42,221 bases of DNA. Origin: an uncultured Myxococcales bacterium (GTDB lineage: Bacteria; Myxococcota_A; Polyangia; Palsa-1104; JAEUJZ01). The DNA lies in contig CALLYL010000240.1 of assembly GCA_937859535.1 (NCBI GenBank), positions 1-42,221 of the forward strand, written 5' to 3'. A program made the position numbers and the translations under genes. The notes under the pieces were generated by a model, which saw nothing but the letters and a program-made list of their open reading frames with translations, did not search any database and was not told the origin of the DNA. Below, in pieces: positions 9,163 through 17,417 of the stretch (position 1 is its first letter; each line of letters opens with the position of its first letter).

Positions 9163-10128
9163 ATGTCCGTTCACAGCGCTCGGCGCGGCAAGGTCACACA
9201 CCTAGAGCTGCGCAAAATGAAGGAGCAAGGCGAGCGAATCGCTATGCTCACCGCCTACGACTACAGCTTTGCCCGTCTGTGCGATCAGGCCGGTACCGAC
9301 ATCTTGCTCGTCGGTGACTCGCTGGGCATGGTCATTCAGGGGCAGAAAAACACGCTCCCTGTGACGATGGATCACATGATCTATCACTGCCAGGCCGTCG
9401 CTCGTGGGGTCGAAGCGGCGAGCGGTCGAGCGATGGTCGTCGGCGATCTCCCATTTATGTCCTATCAATCGGACCTCGATGAGGCGATGCGCAACGCGGG
9501 TCGGCTCATCAAAGAAGGCCAGGCCGAGGCGGTGAAGCTCGAAGGTGGCGCGGAATATTGCGAGCTGGTTCGCAAGCTGGTTCGCGTTGGCATTCCCGTG
9601 ATGGGCCATGTTGGACTGACTCCACAATCGCTGCACTCACTGGGCGGGTTCAAGGTCCAAGGTCGCGACGATTTGCACGGGCAGCGAATCAAGAGCGATG
9701 CCATTGCACTGGCCGAGGCGGGCTGTTTTTCGCTGGTCCTTGAGGGCATTCCCCAAGAGCTAGGTACCGAGATCACCGAAGCCGTGTCGATTCCGACCAT
9801 CGGCATCGGCGCTGGTCCCGATTGCGACGGTCAGGTGTTGGTGATTTACGATCTACTCGGAATGAACGAGGAGTTTCGGCCACGCTTCGTCAAGCGCTAC
9901 GAAAACTTCGCCGTCCGCGTTCGTACCGCCATCGACAGCTACATTGGCGAGGTCCGCAGCGGTGCCTTTCCAGGCCCCGAGCACTCGTTTTCACGCACCG
10001 AAAAGAGCAAAGAAAGGCCTCGTGCGGTGGCAGTGGGGGGCGTGGTTGCCGAATCGGAAGGCAGCCAGCTCGAAGCGATTGGTGTCGGCTGCATTCCCCT
10101 GCGACCGATGGGCAGCAAGCCGCAATAG
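9163..10128 (+). CDS. panB: 3-methyl-2-oxobutanoate hydroxymethyltransferase
   Basis: First committed enzyme of pantothenate synthesis: transfers a hydroxymethyl group from 5,10-methylene-tetrahydrofolate to 2-oxoisovalerate to give ketopantoate. The family's conserved active-site segments are all present: MLTAYDYSFARL, VGDSLGM, VVGDLPFMSY, AVKLEGG, GHVGLTPQS, the catalytic Glu in LVLEGIP, and IGIGAGPDCDGQVLV. ATG 9163 is preceded by an AAGGAGG ribosome site. The protein has 321 residues against about 265 for the family; the extra 50 or so are a C-terminal tail after FPGPEHSF, rich in Lys/Arg then Gly/Val, with no recognised domain. It is divergent from hutH across 160 bp. No panC or panD is in the window. 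Confidence 0.96.
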   Translation: MSVHSARRGKVTHLELRKMKEQGERIAMLTAYDYSFARLCDQAGTDILLVGDSLGMVIQGQKNTLPVTMDHMIYHCQAVARGVEAASGRAMVVGDLPFMSYQSDLDEAMRNAGRLIKEGQAEAVKLEGGAEYCELVRKLVRVGIPVMGHVGLTPQSLHSLGGFKVQGRDDLHGQRIKSDAIALAEAGCFSLVLEGIPQELGTEITEAVSIPTIGIGAGPDCDGQVLVIYDLLGMNEEFRPRFVKRYENFAVRVRTAIDSYIGEVRSGAFPGPEHSFSRTEKSKERPRAVAVGGVVAESEGSQLEAIGVGCIPLRPMGSKPQ

Positions 10129-10234
10129 CAGGTGGACGTGCGCCCGAGCCTCGCCTCGATGTACCCAGCGCGAAAAAAGAGGTTTCTTCTCTGCGTCCTT
10201 TGGTCTGTCATGATGGAGAAGAAGAGGAGTACAG

Positions 10235-10723
10235 ATGGCCGAAGACACTGCGACTCGTGAACTGAACCGGTCGGCATTTCAGGAATCGTTTGCCAAAGTT
10301 TCGCCCGCGATTCTGGCCGAATGGGAACAGATCGAAGCGGCCGCGCTCTCGGCCACTGGTGGTGAGCTGGACAAGGTGGTGACGCTGATTGCCGACCGCA
10401 CGGCTCATACCAAAGCGCTGGTGCGGCGGCAACTGCAAGAGCTGTGGCAGGTGAGCATGGAGCCGCCACGTCATCGTCCGGTCGGTAGCGGGTCGCGACT
10501 ACACCAGAGCATCCACAATGCCCTGCCCGATTCAGCAGACGAACTACTCCAAGAGCTGGAGGAACGCACGGCACACCTGCTGCGTGAGCTGCGTGGCGGC
10601 GTCCTGAAAGAGACTCGTGCCAAGGTCAAAGACAACCTGCTGTTTTCGTTGCTGGTAAGCATCGGGCTCGGATTTATCGTCGGTGTGCTCTTTACTGGCT
10701 GGAACTTTCAGCGTGGAAAATAA
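10235..10723 (+). CDS. YqjD/ElaB-like (DUF883-type) membrane-anchored protein
   Basis: Protein of 162 aa: a charged, mainly helical N-terminal region (1-130) with a TGGELDKVVTLIADRT stretch and an ELLQELEERTAHLLREL helix, ending in one hydrophobic helix (LLFSLLVSIGLGFIVGVLFTGW) and a short basic tail. This layout matches the C-tail-anchored YqjD/ElaB group, which in E. coli are stationary-phase inner-membrane proteins that bind ribosomes. It is longer than those (about 100 aa). A GAGGAG ribosome site precedes ATG 10235. The next gene is a YqjE-like holin-fold protein, the same neighbour as in E. coli, which supports the assignment. Sequence similarity itself is weak; the call rests on architecture and context. 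Confidence 0.6.
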   Translation: MAEDTATRELNRSAFQESFAKVSPAILAEWEQIEAAALSATGGELDKVVTLIADRTAHTKALVRRQLQELWQVSMEPPRHRPVGSGSRLHQSIHNALPDSADELLQELEERTAHLLRELRGGVLKETRAKVKDNLLFSLLVSIGLGFIVGVLFTGWNFQRGK

Positions 10724-10724
10724 T

Positions 10725-11150
10725 GTGTCCGAACCACTGCGCGGACCGAACCTTGACGAGCTGCGGGATGACGTGGGCTATGGTTCGGCACCACCTGCTG
10801 GGAACTCCGGATCGCGGATGATTCGCCTGGTGAGTGGTCTGTTTTCGGTGCACGCCGAGGTCGCCCGCCAAGAGCTTGGTCGCGAGCAGGGTCGTCTGTT
10901 TGCGGGACTCCTGCTCCTGTTCCTTGGCTTGGTTTGTCTGTCCATGCTGATCCTGCTGTTGCAAGGTTTTGGCATTTGGATTCTGATGCAGCGCGGACTT
11001 GGGCTCGGATGGGCGCTGTTGGTGATGTCCGGTATCGATGCGCTGATCGGCATCGTCGCGATTCAGCTTGGCCGGCGAGCGCTCGGAAAACCACTTTTGC
11101 CCGAGACTCGCGCCTTGGTTCGCCGCACGATCTCAACGGTTCTTCCGTAG
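10725..11150 (+). CDS. YqjE-like phage-holin-family (Holin-X type) membrane protein
   Basis: About 141 aa with a charged N-terminal helix containing the family-typical SRMIRLVSGLFSVHAEVARQE region, followed by two long transmembrane segments (GLLLLFLGLVCLSMLILLLQG and LGWALLVMSGIDALIGIVAI) and a basic C-terminal tail. This matches the putative Holin-X/YqjE family; despite the name such chromosomal genes have no phage context here. The start is uncertain: GTG 10725 lies one base after the TAA of the previous gene with a GGA 7 nt upstream, while GTG 10713 would overlap that gene; I prefer 10725. It forms a tight unit with the YqjD-like gene and, 12 bp downstream, the duplicated lipoprotein. Confidence 0.68.
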   Translation: MSEPLRGPNLDELRDDVGYGSAPPAGNSGSRMIRLVSGLFSVHAEVARQELGREQGRLFAGLLLLFLGLVCLSMLILLLQGFGIWILMQRGLGLGWALLVMSGIDALIGIVAIQLGRRALGKPLLPETRALVRRTISTVLP

Positions 11151-11162
11151 CGCCCGTGGCCC

Positions 11163-12182
11163 ATGCAGCGCCTTGTCTACCTGATTGGGAGTCTGCTCGT
11201 CCCCCTGTGCATTGGGCTTACCGCATGTCACGGACCCACGGTGCAGCCGCAGGAACTTGAACAGCTCACGGCGGCGCAGCTTCCTGCTACAGCGATTCCG
11301 AGTCCTCCCTCTGATCGGACCCCAGCGACGGCTTTGCAGAAGCTCACGGGTACGTGGGATTGGCTGTTGCGCGGCACCACCCAGCAAGGGGATCTCCGCA
11401 TCGAACAAGAGGAGTGGCACCTAGAACAGCGCGACAGCAAGCTAAGCGGCGATTATCTTCGCCAAGTCACCACGCTGTCGATTGATCAGAAACCCTATCG
11501 CTGTAACGGTCAGCTTGGCTACTTGGTGACATCACGGATTCGGGTGTTGGGCGAAATGGCTGGGGACCGTGTGCGGCTTACAGAGACCTCTGCTGATCAT
11601 GAACAGAGCCCGTGTAGCGACGAACGGACACCGCTCAAGAGCTATGAAGGAATCCTGCATGGTGATCGCCTGACGCTGCGCTGGCCGGGGGGAGAACAAC
11701 AGCTCATCTATCGTGCGCGGAGTAGTCCTGTCACGTCTCTGTTACCGCTCGAAGGGGGTGGTCGGGACGTGATCTCGGAGGCGGATCGCAAGCTCACCGG
11801 AGTCTGGGAATGGCAGCTTCAGTCGACCGCTGTTACCGACGGTGAAGGCGACCTTCACAGCGAAGTAGAGGAATGGCACTTGGTCGACTTGGATGGCAAG
11901 CTCGCGGGCTACTTCGATCGCATCGTGCTGCGCAGTCGTGCGAAAGGAGTGTTTCCGTGCAGCGGGACTCCGCAGGTGCGCACCGTCACCCGTTATTCGC
12001 TTCGGGGCCGTCGTACCGGCGAGCATTTTTTCCTGAACGAAGTCGATTACAAGAGCGAGCCGAGCCCGTGTGAAAACGGAGGACGCAGGCTCGATTCCTA
12101 TCGTGGCACGGTGTTGCCGATGGGGCAGCTTCTGTTGGAATGGAGCGGCGGCTCTCAGATCCTACGCCGCCGTCGCGAATAG
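11163..12182 (+). CDS. Lipoprotein made of two tandem copies of one beta-rich domain
   Basis: Not recognised as a known family. The signal peptide ends in a lipobox GLTAC (Cys22), so it should be a membrane-attached lipoprotein. After a Pro/Ala linker the mature part is an internal duplication: residues 61-183 and 211-333 share LTG-W-W (61-67; 211-217), EEWHL (83-87; 236-240), KL-G (93-96; 246-249), a single Cys (114; 266), SPC (149-151; 301-303), SY-G (160-163; 312-315) and L-W-GG (172-177; 325-330). The two Cys in each copy probably form a disulfide. The pattern of short alternating hydrophobic strands and LTGxW resembles lipocalin-like or other small beta-barrel folds, but that is a guess. 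It starts 12 bp after the YqjE-like gene and is probably in the same transcript. Confidence 0.8.
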   Translation: MQRLVYLIGSLLVPLCIGLTACHGPTVQPQELEQLTAAQLPATAIPSPPSDRTPATALQKLTGTWDWLLRGTTQQGDLRIEQEEWHLEQRDSKLSGDYLRQVTTLSIDQKPYRCNGQLGYLVTSRIRVLGEMAGDRVRLTETSADHEQSPCSDERTPLKSYEGILHGDRLTLRWPGGEQQLIYRARSSPVTSLLPLEGGGRDVISEADRKLTGVWEWQLQSTAVTDGEGDLHSEVEEWHLVDLDGKLAGYFDRIVLRSRAKGVFPCSGTPQVRTVTRYSLRGRRTGEHFFLNEVDYKSEPSPCENGGRRLDSYRGTVLPMGQLLLEWSGGSQILRRRRE

Positions 12183-12235
12183 TTGCGGCGATTCCCCCGC
12201 CAAAAAGAAACGCTAGGCGGGCCAATCATCGTTCC

Positions 12236-12241
12236 TATAAT
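12236..12241 (+). promoter_or_regulatory. -10 box placed for a leaderless esterase mRNA
   Basis: A perfect TATAAT lies only 6 nt before ATG 12248, so transcription would begin at or next to the start codon. No Shine-Dalgarno sequence is visible before this ATG, which agrees with a leaderless transcript. No good -35 hexamer is present 16-18 bp upstream; a CCCGCC/GGCGGG inverted repeat lies there instead. The call rests on position and the -10 match only. Confidence 0.4.
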
Positions 12242-12247
12242 CCCGCC

Positions 12248-13279
12248 ATGAACCGTAACCTGATAGTAAAGCGTGGCAATCGATCTTGGTTTCTTGGGCT
12301 CGGTGTCTCCGTCGGTGTAGCCGTGTGGCTGTCCGGGGCGCTTACAGGGTGTTTGTCCGGGGGACAGGACAAGCCGGTGCTCGATACAGAGTCCGATGGC
12401 AGCACGGTGGTCGAGGACTTGGCCGATCCGATCGACCTGTCGATGCCGGATTTGCAGGCACCACCTCCGCGCTGTACTGGCCGAGCGGTGATGACGGCGG
12501 GTACCACCACCAAGAAGATCATGTCGGGAGGCAAAGAGAGAACCTATCTTTTGCATATTCCCACGGCCTACGATCCGAGCAAGCCGACTTCGCTGGTGTT
12601 TGCGTTCCATGGTCTGTCTGACAAAGCGCCGGACTTCCTAAAAGGAATCGATCTCGAGCGCGAAGCGGACAAACGCAACCTCATTGCCATTGCGCCGCAG
12701 GGGTTGGGAATCCTCGCGGGCTGGAATGCAGGCAACTGCTGTGGAGAGCCGCAGCTCTTTAAGATTGATGACGTCGGATTTGTGCGCGACATGATCGATC
12801 TGGCAAAGCGCGAGCTGTGCATCGATGACAAGCGGATCTACGCGATGGGATTTTCGAACGGCGGTATGTTCACCCACCGTCTCGCTTGCGAGCTGTCCAC
12901 CGTGTTTTCGGCGGTTGGTCCGGTGTCGGGAACGCTGATGTTTCCGACCTGCAAGCCCGATCGACCGGTTTCGATTTTCCATCTCCATGGCAATGCCGAT
13001 CCGGTGGTTGGATATGAGGGCGGCGGCAGCGGTACGTTCCCGAAAGTGACGGATGTGATCGCGGAGTGGGCGCGTCGTGATGCCTGCACCGGAATGCCTC
13101 AACAGACCTACAAGATGGGTTCGGTGACCTGCAACACTTCCCAGACCTGTGCAGAAGGGTCCGATGTGACGCTCTGTACGATCGATCAAGGCAAGCACAC
13201 CTGGCCCGGTTCCGATGGCAACAAGGACATCTCGGCGACCACGGCTCTGCTGGACTTCTTTGCCCGCCACTCGCGCTAG
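12248..13279 (+). CDS. PHB depolymerase/feruloyl esterase-like alpha/beta hydrolase lipoprotein
   Basis: Protein of 343 aa with a lipoprotein signal peptide ending LTGC (Cys35), an acidic linker, and an alpha/beta hydrolase domain of the LpqC/polyhydroxybutyrate depolymerase group. The triad is visible: Ser203 in GFSNGG, Asp251 in HLHGNADPVVGY, His317 in GKHTWPGS. VFAFHGLSD supplies the oxyanion region. Members cleave short-chain polyesters or ferulic/acetyl esters of polysaccharides; the substrate here is unknown. Cys pairs (for example Cys164/165 and several between 280 and 310) suggest disulfides in an exported protein. ATG 12248 is chosen over an upstream start at 12140 because it begins a clean signal peptide; the upstream extension lies inside the preceding gene. 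Confidence 0.86.
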   Translation: MNRNLIVKRGNRSWFLGLGVSVGVAVWLSGALTGCLSGGQDKPVLDTESDGSTVVEDLADPIDLSMPDLQAPPPRCTGRAVMTAGTTTKKIMSGGKERTYLLHIPTAYDPSKPTSLVFAFHGLSDKAPDFLKGIDLEREADKRNLIAIAPQGLGILAGWNAGNCCGEPQLFKIDDVGFVRDMIDLAKRELCIDDKRIYAMGFSNGGMFTHRLACELSTVFSAVGPVSGTLMFPTCKPDRPVSIFHLHGNADPVVGYEGGGSGTFPKVTDVIAEWARRDACTGMPQQTYKMGSVTCNTSQTCAEGSDVTLCTIDQGKHTWPGSDGNKDISATTALLDFFARHSR

Positions 13280-13303
13280 AACGGTACGGAAGGACACCCC
13301 TCC

Positions 13304-14914
13304 ATGAGCAACGTAAGCAGCGGATTTCCAGCGACGGCAGATGATGACTGTGTACCGAACCTGCTGGAACGGAGCGCGGCGCGTAGTCCGAACGCCATCG
13401 CGATTGCCATCGGTGAGACGCGGATCTCCTACTCCGAGCTGGCGCAGGGGGTGCGGAGTCTTGAGCAGGGAATGGCGGAGCTAGGAATCCGCAAGGGCGA
13501 TCGCGTCGCGCTGATGCTGCCGAATACTCCGGCGTATGTGATGACGAGCTACGCGCTGCTGCGAATCGGCGCAGTGATACTCAACGTCAGTCCGCAAAGC
13601 CAAGGCAGTGAGCTGCTGCACATCTTGCGTGAGACCGAAGCGATGGCTTTGTTTACGCTCGATGTGTTTCTGCCGGGACTGTACAAAGTCCTAGATAAGA
13701 GTCTTATAAAATACCTCTTTATCTCTTCGGTACAGGGGTTGGAAAAGAAGCTGCCGGTTCCGGAGCGAACTCCGATCCCGCGCTATCTGGAAGAGCTGTT
13801 TCGACCCCCAAAGAGTTCCACCGAGCGACCCGCATCCGTCGCAGATGACCTGGCGGTGATCCAGTTTACGAGCGGCGCGACCGGGACTCCCAAAGGGGTG
13901 ATGCTCAGCCATCGCAACCTGCTGGCCAGTGTCCGGCAGAGTGCGGTGTGGATGAACGCAGCAGAGCTTCCCAATGCGGGCGTACTGTGTGTGATTCCGT
14001 TCTTCCATGTCTTCGGAATGACGATTGGGCTGCACCTCACCATCGCCAAAGGGTATCGACTGATCTTGGTGCCGCGTTTTGATGCGCTCGATCTGATGCC
14101 GATCCTGCGCCTGATTGAAGCTGAGCGACCGCTCTCTTTCCCAGCGGTACCGACGCTGTGGGCGGCACTGATGTCCCATCCTTTGGTCAAGCAGGAATCG
14201 CTCGCCAGCATCCGGGTGGCCTCCAGTGGCGGGGCCTCCTTACCGGAGTGGGTGCAGCGCAAATACCGTGAGCTGACCGGACTCCCAATTTATGAAGCGT
14301 ATGGACTCTCCGAAGCGGCAGGTGCGACCCACTGCTCTCCCTTCCCACAAGGCGGCCCGCTTGGATCGATTGGGAGTCCGCTTTCGGCGGTGGCTGCCAA
14401 GCTGTGTGACCCGAGCGATCCAGAACGCGAAGTTTCCGACGGTGAAGTGGGCGAATTGGCGGTCCGAGGAGAGGTCGTGATGCGCGGTTATTTCGGCAAT
14501 CCGACCCTGACCGACAAAGTGATTCGCAACGGCTGGCTCTTTACCGGAGATCTGGCGCGACGCGATGCCGAAGGACTGTACTTTATCGTCGATCGCAAGG
14601 ACGACCTCATCATCACCAGCGGCTACAACGTCTATCCGAGCGAGGTGGAAGCGGTGCTGTCGCGACATCCTGCGGTCGCCGATGTGGCGGTGTCTGGTCG
14701 TGCCGATCGGCTGCGGGGCCAGGTGGTGATTGCCCATGTCGTTCTACGGCCTAATACCGTCATCACCACCGAGGAACTGGCCCAGCTCTGTCGTGATAAC
14801 CTGCCCGATTACAAAGTCCCCCGCAGCGTGCTGTTCACCGATCGCGTGCCCCGCAATCCGGCAGGTAAGACGCTGCGCAAGGACTTGAAGAAGGCGGAAG
14901 GTGAGTCTTTGTAG
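13304..14914 (+). CDS. Long-chain fatty acid--CoA ligase family (AMP-binding) enzyme
   Basis: ANL-superfamily acyl-CoA synthetase of 536 aa that would activate a carboxylate with ATP and attach CoA. Motifs are complete: the P-loop-like FTSGATGTPKGVMLSH, YEAYGLSEAAGATH, GELAVRGEVVMRGY, GWLFTGDLARRD, the hinge IVDRKDDLIITSGYNVYPSEVE, and the catalytic Lys in NPAGKTLRK. These favour a FadD-type medium/long-chain acyl substrate, but chain length cannot be read from sequence. A GGAAGGA ribosome site precedes ATG 13304. It lies 24 bp after the esterase gene and is probably co-transcribed, which could couple ester hydrolysis to acid activation. An AT-rich patch at about 13690-13735 (VLDKSLIKYLFIS) uses codons unlike its surroundings. 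Confidence 0.93.
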   Translation: MSNVSSGFPATADDDCVPNLLERSAARSPNAIAIAIGETRISYSELAQGVRSLEQGMAELGIRKGDRVALMLPNTPAYVMTSYALLRIGAVILNVSPQSQGSELLHILRETEAMALFTLDVFLPGLYKVLDKSLIKYLFISSVQGLEKKLPVPERTPIPRYLEELFRPPKSSTERPASVADDLAVIQFTSGATGTPKGVMLSHRNLLASVRQSAVWMNAAELPNAGVLCVIPFFHVFGMTIGLHLTIAKGYRLILVPRFDALDLMPILRLIEAERPLSFPAVPTLWAALMSHPLVKQESLASIRVASSGGASLPEWVQRKYRELTGLPIYEAYGLSEAAGATHCSPFPQGGPLGSIGSPLSAVAAKLCDPSDPEREVSDGEVGELAVRGEVVMRGYFGNPTLTDKVIRNGWLFTGDLARRDAEGLYFIVDRKDDLIITSGYNVYPSEVEAVLSRHPAVADVAVSGRADRLRGQVVIAHVVLRPNTVITTEELAQLCRDNLPDYKVPRSVLFTDRVPRNPAGKTLRKDLKKAEGESL

Positions 14915-14958
14915 TGAAGCCAAGCAGCGACGGCTGACAGATAAGAGGATTCTAAAAA

Positions 14959-14995
14959 GACTCTTTAATAAGAGTCATTTCATATGACTCTTATT
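14959..14995. terminator. Bidirectional terminator with competing hairpins between convergent genes
   Basis: A perfect 12-bp stem (14967-14978 with 14984-14995, loop TTCAT) lies between the converging fadD-like and S9 peptidase genes. The heptamer GACTCTT occurs at 14959-14965 and 14986-14992, and its complement AAGAGTC at 14970-14976, so a shorter stem (14959-14965 with 14970-14976) would compete with the long one. The stem is AT-rich and flanked by A- and T-rich runs on both sides, fitting termination in both directions. Confidence 0.65.
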
Positions 14996-15001
14996 GGGAG
15001 G

Positions 15002-17197
15002 CTACTTGGCGATGGTCGTGGCGGTGTCGATGATCTTGGGATCGGGACGGGTACCACCGAGGTACCGACCCAGCCAGTCGAGCACCGTGGCGTACCACAG
15101 TCGGGTATGAAGCGGCTTGCCGACCCAGTGGTTCTCCCCAGGAAACAGCAGCAGTCGCGACGGTACTTTGCGATTCTGGAGCGCGCTGAAAAACTGTAGG
15201 CCTTGGCCCGCAGGCACTCGATAGTCGCGCTCTCCGGCGATCACCAGCGTCGGCGTTTTGAACTTATCCGCAAAGCGGGAGGGACTGAAGCGATCGTACT
15301 GATCGCTCTGCCACGAGTCGCCGCCGAACTCCCAGCGCGGGAACCACTGCTCCTCGGTTTCGCCTGCCATCGAGCGCAGATCGTAGACCCCGGCGTGACT
15401 CACCAGCGCCGAGAAGCGATCGGTGTGTCCCGCGATCCAGTTGACCATGTAGCCGCCGTAGCTTGCTCCCGCCGCGCCGATTCGTTTCGCGTCGATGTAG
15501 GGCTGCTGGGCAAGTACGTCGGTCAGCTTCATCAGGTCGTCGTAGGGCTTGCCACCCCAGTCGCCCGATACTTGGTCGAGGAACTTTTGGCCAAAACCCT
15601 CCGAGCCGCGAGGGTTGGCGAGCAGCACCACATAACCTGCTCCAGCGAATAGCTGCGCATTCCAGCGCCAGTGCCACGAGTCTTCCCACGCACCCTGTGG
15701 TCCCCCGTGAATGAGGATCACCGCCGGATACTTTTGCGTCGGCGTAAAGTCAGGCGGGGTAATGACATGGCTGTGTAGCGTCAGGCCATCTTGACTGCGA
15801 CCAAATAGCTGACTGGTTGGTCCGGGCCGAAGCTCAGCGAGCGCGGCGTCGTTCTGTCGGGTCACCTGGCTGGCCGGACCGGTCGCTTTTCCCATCGCAT
15901 CGAGGTCGATACGGAACACCTCGGGTGGACGCTGCAAGCTACCCCGCGAAAAGTACAGCGCTGGACCGCTGCGTCCTTTGACCAGTTGCAGCTCGCTGGC
16001 GTCTCCCTGGCCAATCTCGACCGGAGGCTGTTTGCCGCTGATGTCGACGGCCATGATGGCGCGCCGACCCTTTAGGCTGGTCACAAAGTAAATACGCTGA
16101 CCGTCGTCCGACCAGGTCAGCTCATGGGCCATCAGGTCCACTTTTTCGGTCAGCGAGCGGTACTGTCCGGTGACGCGGTCGTGTAGCCAGATTTCCCAGC
16201 GGTCCGCCTCGAAGCCGGGTCGCCTCTGCGCCAGGTACGCCAGGAAGCGTCCGTCGGGCGAAAAGCGTGGTGCGACGTCCGACGCCAGGTTCTTGCTGGT
16301 CAGATTGCGAGGCTGCCCAGCCGGAACAAAGTCCTTACCAAGCGGGACCGCCCACAAATCCGAATTCGTCGACGAGGCAATGTCGCGGTCGCGATTTTGG
16401 ACAAACACCAGCTCCTTGCCATCGGGGGCAATCGCGTACGGTTCATCGCCGCCTCGGGCAATCGGAGGTGCATCGAAATCGCCCGGCGTCAAATCGACCG
16501 GCGAGGGCACTGGCGTAGTCGCAGAATCGGGAATCATCACCCGCAGTACATGCTTGCGCTTGCCATCAAACCAGTCGTCCCAGTGACGATAAAATAGGCG
16601 GTCAGCGATGCGGGCCACCACCGGGTTCTGCTCTTGCGCCGTGTTGCGTTTGCGGTTGCACTCCTCCCCAGCGGGCAACGGCGGACAGTCGGCGTAGACC
16701 CGAGTGGTGAAGATGAGCCCACGGCTGTCGGGCGTCCACACCGGATCACTTGCCCCAGACGGTAAAGAGGTCAATCGTTGCGCTTCGCCGCCGAACAGCC
16801 CCATCACGTAGATTTGCGGTGGGCCGCCATCTCGGGTCGAGACAAAGGCCAGCTTGCTGGCGTTGGGCGACAGACGCGGCGCAAAGTCCTGGCCTTCACC
16901 CTTGCCGCTGTGCTCGGGAAACGTGTACGGATGCGCCGGTCCCTGCGGCTGCCCAGTAGCGGACAGTGGCTGTACCCAGATGCTTGCTTGCCAGCGGTTG
17001 CCGTCGAGACGTGCCTGCGCCTGCGTAAAGAACAGGAGCCTCTCGTCGGGTGTCACCTGCGGGTCGGACACCTTGTACAGCCGCAACATGTCGTCGACGG
17101 TATAGGGATGTGGTGCCGCCAGGGCTGTCGTCGCCCAAAGGCCGGAGGAAATACAAACCAGAGTGAGTGAAGAGAGCAGGCTAGAGGTTCGCCCCAT
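15002..17197 (-). CDS. S9 family prolyl oligopeptidase/acylaminoacyl-peptidase, exported
   Basis: Protein of 731 aa with a Sec signal peptide (cleavage probably after TTALA), an N-terminal beta-propeller region with repeated TolB/PD40-type strands (for example APRLSPNASKLAFVSTRDG, DPVWTPDSRGLIFTTR, APRFSPDGRFLAYLAQRR) and a C-terminal alpha/beta hydrolase domain. The triad is in place: Ser579 in GASYGGYM, Asp658 in GERDYRVP, His690 in PGENHWVGKP. Such enzymes trim short peptides, often as periplasmic or outer-membrane-associated di/tripeptidyl or acylaminoacyl peptidases. ATG 17197 begins the signal peptide. It is convergent with the acyl-CoA ligase and divergent from the Ser/Thr kinase, sharing with the latter a 220-bp regulatory region that holds a perfect palindrome. 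Confidence 0.93.
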   Translation of the reverse strand: MGRTSSLLSSLTLVCISSGLWATTALAAPHPYTVDDMLRLYKVSDPQVTPDERLLFFTQAQARLDGNRWQASIWVQPLSATGQPQGPAHPYTFPEHSGKGEGQDFAPRLSPNASKLAFVSTRDGGPPQIYVMGLFGGEAQRLTSLPSGASDPVWTPDSRGLIFTTRVYADCPPLPAGEECNRKRNTAQEQNPVVARIADRLFYRHWDDWFDGKRKHVLRVMIPDSATTPVPSPVDLTPGDFDAPPIARGGDEPYAIAPDGKELVFVQNRDRDIASSTNSDLWAVPLGKDFVPAGQPRNLTSKNLASDVAPRFSPDGRFLAYLAQRRPGFEADRWEIWLHDRVTGQYRSLTEKVDLMAHELTWSDDGQRIYFVTSLKGRRAIMAVDISGKQPPVEIGQGDASELQLVKGRSGPALYFSRGSLQRPPEVFRIDLDAMGKATGPASQVTRQNDAALAELRPGPTSQLFGRSQDGLTLHSHVITPPDFTPTQKYPAVILIHGGPQGAWEDSWHWRWNAQLFAGAGYVVLLANPRGSEGFGQKFLDQVSGDWGGKPYDDLMKLTDVLAQQPYIDAKRIGAAGASYGGYMVNWIAGHTDRFSALVSHAGVYDLRSMAGETEEQWFPRWEFGGDSWQSDQYDRFSPSRFADKFKTPTLVIAGERDYRVPAGQGLQFFSALQNRKVPSRLLLFPGENHWVGKPLHTRLWYATVLDWLGRYLGGTRPDPKIIDTATTIAK

Positions 17198-17283
17198 TGC
17201 ACGTCCGAAAGTTCTGAATGGTCACAGGATTATGTTTGAAATTACGAAAAAAATGAACACTAAACAGCCCAAGCTAGGCCTTC

Positions 17284-17301
17284 CAGATCGAAATCGATCT
17301 G
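17284..17301. promoter_or_regulatory. Perfect 18-bp palindrome, operator candidate
   Basis: CAGATCGA and TCGATCTG flank a 2-bp AA centre. It lies in the divergent region between the S9 peptidase and the PEGA kinase, about 45 bp upstream of the kinase's -10 box. A perfect dyad of this size in an AT-rich promoter region fits a dimeric repressor or activator site; the regulator is unknown. Confidence 0.45.
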
Positions 17302-17345
17302 ATAGCTGACTGAAATCAAGTCGAATTGTTGGAAGTCGTTCCGGA

Positions 17346-17351
17346 TATAAT
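17346..17351 (+). promoter_or_regulatory. -10 box of the PEGA Ser/Thr kinase gene
   Basis: A perfect TATAAT sits 66 bp upstream of the chosen GTG start. No strong -35 hexamer lies at 16-18 bp spacing (TTGTTG at 17326-17331 leaves only 14 bp), so activation by a protein bound at the upstream palindrome is plausible. Confidence 0.45.
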
Positions 17352-17417
17352 GCCAATTCAAAATCGTAAGCCGAATTTCTTTTTTTGGATGCGATTGGTA
17401 GCTCTCAGGGAACTGAC

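Noticed and set aside
12104-12118. TGGCACGGTGTTGCC resembling a sigma-54 promoter
   Set aside because: Only nine bases lie between GG and GC, and it is inside the lipoprotein coding sequence.
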